Of a stretch of 64,000 bases of DNA, positions 58,592 to 64,000 are shown in pieces. The notes under the pieces were generated by a model. That model did no database searches. It was not told the DNA's origin and saw nothing but the letters and a program-made list of their open reading frames with translations. Positions within the stretch are counted from its first letter, which is position 1. Each line of letters opens with the position of its first letter. The position numbers and the translations under genes were made by a program. The DNA comes from Spirosoma linguale DSM 74 (lineage in GTDB: Bacteria; Bacteroidota; Bacteroidia; Cytophagales; Spirosomataceae), in assembly GCA_000024525.1 (NCBI GenBank), contig CP001769.1:7659001-7723000 (forward strand). The letters are read 5' to 3'.

Positions 58592-59197
58592 ATGCGTTTT
58601 CTGTTCATTCTGCTGAGTTCATTTCTAACGACGGTTTCTGTTGCTCAAACGCCTTTTAACGAGCAGCTTGCCCGGCATCGCGAAACCTATAAGAAAGACT
58701 TACTGGCTTCGGCAGGAGGGCCAATCAAGGTTGAGGCCGATCTGGCCTATGTGCAGTTTTACGCGCCCGATTCTACTTACCGTATAACGGCTACGGCGGA
58801 GCGAATCCTCAATGCGGAACCGTTTGAGATGCCGACATACAATGGACAGACAAGGTCGCACGTGGCCTATGCGCGGCTATCCTTTGTGCTGAAGGGTAAA
58901 AAGCAACAGTTGACTCTGTACAGGAATCTGAACGTGATTCGCATGCCCGAATACCGCGATTATCTGTTTCTGCCTTTCAAAGATGCCACTTCAGGTACAG
59001 AAACCTACGGGGGTGGCCGTTATATCGACCTGCGCACGGGCGACATCAAAGACGGCCGCGTAACCATAGATTTTAACAAAGCTTATAACCCCTACTGCGC
59101 CTTTCAGGAAGGATACCCCTGTCCGATTCCACCAAAGAACAACACCTTATCCGTAGCTGTCGAAGCGGGCGAAAAAGCCTATGGAAAAGCACATTGA
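58592..59197 (+). CDS. Exported DUF1684 protein
   Basis: A 201-residue protein with a signal peptide (MRFLFILLSSFLTTVSVAQ); the ATG at 58592 is preferred over an upstream TTG. The DUF1684 pattern is complete: NEQLARHRETYKKDLL near the start, YVQFYAPDSTYRI, DYLFLPFKDATSGTETYGGGRYIDL, and the closing NPYCAFQEGYPCPIPPKNNTLSVAVEAGEKAY with its two cysteines. The family is widespread but without known function. Confidence 0.9.
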   Translation: MRFLFILLSSFLTTVSVAQTPFNEQLARHRETYKKDLLASAGGPIKVEADLAYVQFYAPDSTYRITATAERILNAEPFEMPTYNGQTRSHVAYARLSFVLKGKKQQLTLYRNLNVIRMPEYRDYLFLPFKDATSGTETYGGGRYIDLRTGDIKDGRVTIDFNKAYNPYCAFQEGYPCPIPPKNNTLSVAVEAGEKAYGKAH

Positions 59198-59301
59198 AAT
59201 CAAGTCCTCGGTCGATAACCTGCAACGGGTTGTGTTGAGAAAGAGCAAGTAAGCTAATTCCTCTCGGTTACCTTGCTCAGTGTAGGTTTAGCTGGCCGTT
59301 G

Positions 59302-59354
59302 GGCATAGTCTATGACTCTGTCCGGGTGTTATCCGGTCGCTGACCGGTGTGGTT
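59302..59354. repeat. Half-element of the GGGTGTTATCCGGTC family
   Basis: GGGTGTTATCCGGTCGCTGA (59324-59343) then CCGGTGTGGTT repeats one arm of the element at 22449-22549 with few changes, and GGCATAGTCTATGACT (59302-59317) is the inverse of its flank with one mismatch. Only a short CCGGTC/GACCGG stem can form. It lies in a 329-bp gap with no gene. Confidence 0.7.
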
Positions 59355-59526
59355 CTACCCGAAGCCTCATTCTTTCCCGTTCGCCCATTAAGATTTATTA
59401 ATATCCTTGTTGCTGCCAAACACCAAAGGTGTGCGGGTGGTTGAAAACGTACAGGCTTCGCGGTTCGGCTAGTTGTCGGCTGGGGATAAAAGTCTGAGTT
59501 TACTCGTTTTCTTTTCATCACGTATT

Positions 59527-61326
59527 ATGGCAAAAACAGGAGCCGACCTGCTGGTCGAACGACTTTTAGAATGGGGTGTCGATACCATATTCAGCCTCCC
59601 CGGCGACGGCATCAACGGCATTTATGAATCCCTGCGTAACCGGCAGGATAAGATCAAACTCATTCAGGTGCGGCATGAGGAAGCTGCTGCCTTTATGGCC
59701 TGTGGCTACGCGAAGTTTACCGGTAAGCTGGGTGTTTGTCTGGCTACGTCGGGTTGTGGCGGCATTCATCTGCTCAACGGACTCTACGATGCCAAGTACG
59801 ATTCGCAGCCCGTTTTGGCCATAACGGGGCACACCGCCCACGATGTCAGCGGGACGTTTTATCAGCAGGATGTCGATCTGGTGAAGGTATTTGCCGATGT
59901 AGCCGCCTACAACGAGCGGGTAATGGGGCCGGATCACGTCGTGAATGTGCTCGACCAGGCCGTTCGTACGTCGCTGGGACAGCGTACCGTTACGCATATT
60001 TCGTTTCCGAAAGATTATCAGGAATGGACCGCGAGCGACGATACCCGGTCGCAGCCTAACGTACCTAATCATAGCAGTGCCACGCGGGTGAGCCACAATG
60101 TTGTCCCCGATACCCACGAGCTGCACCGTGCCGCCGAGCTGATCAATGCCGGTGAGAAAGTGGTCATTTTTGCGGGTCGGGGTTGTCTGGATGCCCGCGA
60201 CGAAGTGCTGGCCCTGTCTGATGCCGTTGGCGGGCCAATTATCAAAGCCCTGCTGGGCAAAGGCGTTGTGCCCGATACCGACCCGCATACAACCGGTGGC
60301 CTGGGGCTGCTGGGTACCGCTCCCTCGCAGGATGCCATGCAGGAGTGCGACACGCTGATCATGATTGGTACGCGCTTCCCGTATCTCGAATATTTCCCGA
60401 AACCGGGTCAGGCACGCACCGTGCAGATTGACATCGACCCGTCACATATCGGACTACGAACACCGGTCGAAATTGGGCTTCTGGGTAGTAGTAAGGCCGT
60501 TTTGCAAGCCTTGTTGCCGCTCATCAAGCGTAAAGACGACCAGAGTTTCCTGGAAAAATCGCAGCAACGCATGACACACTGGAACGAGCTGCTCACCGAG
60601 CGCGCAACTCAGGATGTTATGCCCATGAAGCCGCAGGTGGTGCCGCATATCATTAGCCCATTGCTCAACGACGACGCCATTGTTACCTGCGACTGTGGCA
60701 ACAATACAACCTGGGCCGCGCGGCATATTCAGCTGCGGGGAACCATGCAGTTTTCGACGTCGGGACTATTGGCTACCATGGCCTCCGGGCTACCCTATGC
60801 CATTGCGGCCTCGGTGGCGCATCCGGGCAAGCAGGTGGTAGCGCTGGTGGGCGATGGCGGCTTTACGATGCTGATGGGCGAGCTGGCTACGGCGGTCAAA
60901 TACAAGCTGCCCATCAAGGTGTTCATCTTCCACAATAACTCGTATGGACAGATAAAATGGGAGCAGATTGTGATGGAGGGAAACCCTGAGTTTGCCGTCG
61001 ATCTGCACTCCATCGACTTTGCGGCCTACGCACGGGCTTGCGGAGCAACCGGCTTCACCATCGACGATCCGAAAAATGCCGACGCCATTATCCGGCAGGC
61101 GATGGCGTATGAGGGGCCGGTTGTTGTCGATGCTATTGTCGATGCGAACGAGCCACCCATGCCCGGAAAAATCACGACCGATCAGGCCATTGAGTTTGCC
61201 AAAGCCCTTGTGCGCGGAGAGAAAGACCGCAGTGAGATCATAAAGAATGTGATTACCGATCAGTTTAACGAAGCCGTAGCCACTAAAGGCCGCAGCTTGT
61301 TAAACGTGATTCCCGGTTTAGGTTAA
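59527..61326 (+). CDS. Thiamine diphosphate enzyme, pyruvate oxidase-like
   Basis: A 599-residue ThDP enzyme starting at the ATG 59527 (MAKTGADLLVERLLEWGVDTIF). The three domains are visible: N-terminal Pyr domain with HEEAAAFMACGYAKFTGKLGVC (catalytic Glu), a middle FAD-type domain, and a C-terminal PP domain with GDGGFTMLMGELATAVKYKLPI then NNSYGQIKWEQ. The order and ALVGDGGF match PoxB-like or acetolactate synthase-like enzymes. The C-terminal tail after residue 550 could be membrane-associating as in PoxB, but no clear amphipathic peptide is seen. The actual substrate is not determined. Confidence 0.85.
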   Translation: MAKTGADLLVERLLEWGVDTIFSLPGDGINGIYESLRNRQDKIKLIQVRHEEAAAFMACGYAKFTGKLGVCLATSGCGGIHLLNGLYDAKYDSQPVLAITGHTAHDVSGTFYQQDVDLVKVFADVAAYNERVMGPDHVVNVLDQAVRTSLGQRTVTHISFPKDYQEWTASDDTRSQPNVPNHSSATRVSHNVVPDTHELHRAAELINAGEKVVIFAGRGCLDARDEVLALSDAVGGPIIKALLGKGVVPDTDPHTTGGLGLLGTAPSQDAMQECDTLIMIGTRFPYLEYFPKPGQARTVQIDIDPSHIGLRTPVEIGLLGSSKAVLQALLPLIKRKDDQSFLEKSQQRMTHWNELLTERATQDVMPMKPQVVPHIISPLLNDDAIVTCDCGNNTTWAARHIQLRGTMQFSTSGLLATMASGLPYAIAASVAHPGKQVVALVGDGGFTMLMGELATAVKYKLPIKVFIFHNNSYGQIKWEQIVMEGNPEFAVDLHSIDFAAYARACGATGFTIDDPKNADAIIRQAMAYEGPVVVDAIVDANEPPMPGKITTDQAIEFAKALVRGEKDRSEIIKNVITDQFNEAVATKGRSLLNVIPGLG

Positions 61327-62378
61327 AGAGGTTTGCGCGCCCAGATGAGGCCATAATCCAGTTGGGTCGGAATGGTTGTTGGGGTTGGTTCCAGACTGGC
61401 CCCGGCAAACCAGCTCCGGTACTCGGCCCGGCTGTAACACCGACCTTTGGTCACCCAAAACAGCTGAGCCGAATAGTCTGTAACGGCCAGCGGCCCATCC
61501 AGGGTATCGTTCAGAAATGCATCGTGCACCCAGAGTTCACCACCGGGTCGGAGCGCAGCCGCAAAGCGTGTGGCCAGTGCCTGGCAGGTGGGCGTTGGCC
61601 AGTCATGAAAAAGGCTGGCCGCTAACAGCAGATCCGTTTGCGGAAGCTCATCCGTCAGCATATCGCCCGGCATAAAGGTTACCCGTTCTTTTACCTGGGC
61701 CGCCCCCGGTCGCCCGCTTCGGCTGAATTCGTCCAGCAACTCGGCCGACACCGCCAGTACGGCTGGCCGGTCGAACAGGGTAGCGGTGGAAGTGGGGTTT
61801 GCCAGCAACCATTCGTAGGTATAAAAGCCGGTTCCACCAGCTACGTCGAGCAAATGGCCTTCGCGCTTCGATATGTTTGCCGCCACAATAGGCGACAGGT
61901 GTCGGGCCCGGCCCGCCAGACCCAGCGTAAATTTCCGGGATAGCTCCGGGTCGTCCATGGGCGATGGACCTTCGCCTTCTTTCACGAACGAAATGCCTTC
62001 GTCGGTCTGGAGTGGGCCGTCGTTTTTGAGCCGGACGGCCATTTCGAGTGCTCCCGGATCGTCTTTTTCCAGACCGGTATAGCCCGTCAGGTTCGGCACA
62101 TGGTCAACGGTCAGAAAACGGCCCAGATCCGTGAGGGCAAGACGCCCGGCTTCGTCCCACTGAAGCAGTTCCATGGCACAAAGAGCGGGAAATAACGTCA
62201 TGGCTGGGCGTTCGTTCAAACCAAGCGTTCGGCTCAGATCGGGCAAAGAGAGCGGTCCGGCGCTTAGTGTCTCGAAAACGTTCAGGTGATGGACGGCAGC
62301 CAGTAACAAACGTGAGCCGAACATAGCCCGTAAATGGCGGGTAATTGGTGCGGGATCGGGTAGGGGAGCGTTGAACAT
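61323..62378 (-). CDS. SAM-dependent O-methyltransferase
   Basis: A 351-residue small-molecule methyltransferase of the plant-type/acetylserotonin O-methyltransferase group. The ATG at 62378 (MFNAPLPDPAPITRHLRAMFGSRLLLAAVHHL) gives an N-terminal winged-helix dimerisation domain (to about 100) and a Rossmann methyltransferase domain with LLDVAGGTGFYTYEWL (SAM motif I) and LLLAASLFHDWPTPTC with the typical catalytic His. It overlaps the convergent ThDP gene by 4 bp. The acceptor is unknown. Confidence 0.85.
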   Translation of the reverse strand: MFNAPLPDPAPITRHLRAMFGSRLLLAAVHHLNVFETLSAGPLSLPDLSRTLGLNERPAMTLFPALCAMELLQWDEAGRLALTDLGRFLTVDHVPNLTGYTGLEKDDPGALEMAVRLKNDGPLQTDEGISFVKEGEGPSPMDDPELSRKFTLGLAGRARHLSPIVAANISKREGHLLDVAGGTGFYTYEWLLANPTSTATLFDRPAVLAVSAELLDEFSRSGRPGAAQVKERVTFMPGDMLTDELPQTDLLLAASLFHDWPTPTCQALATRFAAALRPGGELWVHDAFLNDTLDGPLAVTDYSAQLFWVTKGRCYSRAEYRSWFAGASLEPTPTTIPTQLDYGLIWARKPL

Positions 62379-62443
62379 AGTTGAGGCCGGCCTCATCAGA
62401 AAATAGCCGGGTGCCAAAGATACACGCTGACCCCTTTTAATGT

Positions 62444-63124
62444 TCAGTCATTCGCTCCGGAAAATCCTTTGTTCGAGGCCGTTTTGGGGTCGTACTGGAC
62501 CATGGTATTATACCGGCTTATCAGCAAGAGACGCCCCGGCAGCGCGCGATCATTGATGTTATGAGTCAGAATATACTGACGTAATTCCTCGTGGTAAGTT
62601 GTCATTAAAGGTTTATAAATTTCAGCGTGGAATTTGCTCAGCGTCAGCAATCGGCCTGCATCAAGAACAAAATAATCGAACATGTCTATATTTTGAGAGA
62701 GCAAAGGCTGGTCTGACGAATGATCGGGATGACTAAATGCATGTTTAAATGGTCCACGGGGCTTTCTGAATCGTCGAACAACCGTTAAGGGTCCATCTAT
62801 ACACACTTCAAAAAAGCGCTGGCTGGTGCGTTCGTTGTCCAGCGGCCTTACCAGCGAAACAAAATTTCTGCGTTTATTCTGTTCGTGGTCGAACCAGCTA
62901 AATTCGGCAACCTGATTGGCTGAATATGTCCTCACCCGGCCATCAGGCTCCCGAAACGAAACCATCTCCGCCGACCAATTGTAGGCTATATCGCCCTCCA
63001 GAACTACCTTGTTCCAGAAGTGAAGCTGTCCGGTTCGCCACAGGGCATTCATCGGTTTTGCCTGGCTGTTAACATAAAAAAGTACAAATAATAAGGCGAA
63101 TGTGAACGTAGAGGCCATTTTCAT
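62444..63124 (-). CDS. Exported protein of unknown function
   Basis: A 226-residue protein with a signal peptide (MKMASTFTFALLFVLFYVNSQA). The mature part begins LWRTGQLHFWNKVVLEGDIAYNWSAEMVSFREPDGRVRTYSANQVAEFSWFD, a beta-rich pattern common in secreted Bacteroidota proteins; the rest is mixed. No motif recognised. It is separated from its neighbours and probably has its own promoter in 63125-63420, where no clear box was found. Confidence 0.65.
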   Translation of the reverse strand: MKMASTFTFALLFVLFYVNSQAKPMNALWRTGQLHFWNKVVLEGDIAYNWSAEMVSFREPDGRVRTYSANQVAEFSWFDHEQNKRRNFVSLVRPLDNERTSQRFFEVCIDGPLTVVRRFRKPRGPFKHAFSHPDHSSDQPLLSQNIDMFDYFVLDAGRLLTLSKFHAEIYKPLMTTYHEELRQYILTHNINDRALPGRLLLISRYNTMVQYDPKTASNKGFSGAND

Positions 63125-63426
63125 AATTTCCAGTTTTTAGGTTGTATATAGCTGATCTCCAGCGGCTGCTTCTGGTAGTAGTAGCGAGTAGGTTGCTGCG
63201 CTTATAGCAATATAATAGATTGCTAAAGGCCTTGTTTATAGCTAAAAAATTGTCCTATTCTGGAAATTTTGATTATATATAGATGTAGTTGAACCGTCTG
63301 GGGAAAACCGGTAAAGAGTTGTATTTTTCTTTTTTACGATTAAACTTAGGGTAAACACACTATTTATCGAGTGGCCTCATATTTCTTTTGCATCGTTCCG
63401 TTGCCTCGAAAAAATACAAAAAAAAT

Positions 63427-63450
63427 GGGCACCCTGATTTCAGGGTGCCC
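63427..63450 (-). terminator. Terminator of the FAD oxidoreductase gene
   Basis: Perfect 10-bp stem GGGCACCCTG / CAGGGTGCCC with a 4-base loop; on the minus strand it is followed by a run of T residues and begins 36 bp after the stop codon. Confidence 0.9.
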
Positions 63451-63485
63451 GAGTGGATTTTGGTAAAGTCGGATATGATCGGTTT

Positions 63486-64000
63486 CTAAATTCCGTAGAT
63501 CGTCGTATTCAGGAAATCGTTACGGAATTTGCCTTTTGGGTCGTACTCGGTAACGAGTTGCTTAAAGGCCGGTAGTTTTTCGTAGCGCGACTGAAGCTGC
63601 ACGGGCGTCATGGTGAACAGCTTGCCCCAGTGCGGCCTGGCATGAAAAGGGGCCAGCTCTTTCTCGATCATGGGCAAGACCTTCTTGACCGAAGCCCAGT
63701 CCTGTTTCCACGTAAAGTGAATAGCCAGACTGGGTTGCTTGTAACAGGGGCTCATCCATAACTTATCGGCGTCGATGGTTCGTAACTCCGAAATCATCAG
63801 GTGGGGGCTTATGTGCGCTTTGAGCCGTTCCACCGCCAGTATCGCTTCAACGGCGTTTTTGCGGGGAACAAAATATTCGGACTGTAACTCTTTGCCGCTG
63901 CTCGGTGTGAAGCCCATCCGGAAGTGCGGCATACGTTCGTACCAAGGACCGGGCACCCCCATTTGTTCGGTGCAGTTCACCGCCGAAAGTTCGGCAATGG
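63486..64000 (-). CDS. FAD-linked oxidoreductase, aldonolactone oxidase-like (N-terminus outside window)
   Basis: The C-terminal 171 codons of a larger FAD enzyme that enters from the right edge; the frame is open through base 64000. The segment WYERMPHFRMGFTPSSGKELQSEYFVPRKNAVEAI, then ARPHWGKLFTMTPVQLQSRYEKL and DPKGKFRNDFLN are typical of the C-terminal part of D-arabinono-1,4-lactone oxidase/alditol oxidase proteins (HWGK motif). Family members oxidise sugar lactones or alditols using FAD. The missing FAD-binding domain and signal region prevent a substrate call. Confidence 0.82.
   Translation of the reverse strand, partial: IAELSAVNCTEQMGVPGPWYERMPHFRMGFTPSSGKELQSEYFVPRKNAVEAILAVERLKAHISPHLMISELRTIDADKLWMSPCYKQPSLAIHFTWKQDWASVKKVLPMIEKELAPFHARPHWGKLFTMTPVQLQSRYEKLPAFKQLVTEYDPKGKFRNDFLNTTIYGI

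Overview
The window looks like chromosome of a Bacteroidota bacterium of the order Cytophagales, most like Spirosoma and relatives. The evidence is moderate GC (judged by eye at a little over 50%), TAnnTTTG-type promoter boxes, the order nusB / YtxH / DUF1573 / yajC / YbbR / coaE, a long NusB, a DUF6452/DUF6048-like pair, a DUF6934 protein and many secreted carbohydrate-related proteins. No rRNA, tRNA, CRISPR array, phage block or intact transposase was seen.

Layout. 0-1.5 kb: end of an exopolysaccharide locus (Wza-type export lipoprotein, initiating sugar transferase), then about 1 kb of AT-rich DNA without a convincing gene. 2.4-4.8 kb: a three-gene operon of ECF sigma factor, membrane anti-sigma-like protein and M50 metalloprotease. 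4.8-7.7 kb: TraB/GumN protein, flavin reductase and a DUF6452/DUF6048-like pair. 7.8-12.7 kb: phenylalanine/tyrosine degradation by the homogentisate route (hmgA, hpd, phhA, marR, fahA). 13-20.3 kb: nucleotidyltransferase, DUF4136 lipoprotein, secreted amidase and the housekeeping coaE-YbbR-yajC-DUF1573-YtxH-nusB row. 20.5-24 kb: MsbA-like ABC exporter, a small outer-membrane protein and a VOC protein. 24-32.4 kb: carbohydrate region with a D-apionate lactonase-like gene divergent from a GH140 apiosidase-like gene, then a DUF1080 hydrolase, a cupredoxin/propeller/HEAT dehydrogenase-like protein and a VCBS-repeat protein. 32.4-34.5 kb: a Septu-like (PtuA/PtuB) defence pair. 35-46.9 kb: mixed metabolism. 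46.9-49.3 kb: an accessory patch with two genes interrupted by amber codons. 49.4-53.6 kb: rpmE2, nrdA and a two-gene DUF6934 cassette lying between two copies of the nrdA tail and terminator. 53.6-57 kb: a LacI regulator with palindromic operators, divergent from an island of small unknown genes that includes an orphan C-terminal domain of the mannitol dehydrogenase family. 57-64 kb: LytTR regulator, DUF1684 protein, pyruvate oxidase-like enzyme, methyltransferase and a partial FAD oxidoreductase.

Two themes recur. Intergenic spaces often hold long, nearly perfect inverted repeats that fall into sequence families with more than one copy here; some overlap or touch stop codons. Small accessory cassettes (Septu pair, DUF6934 pair, amber-broken genes, LacI island) sit between housekeeping genes and are often AT-richer. 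All family assignments come from reading motifs by eye, with no database search.
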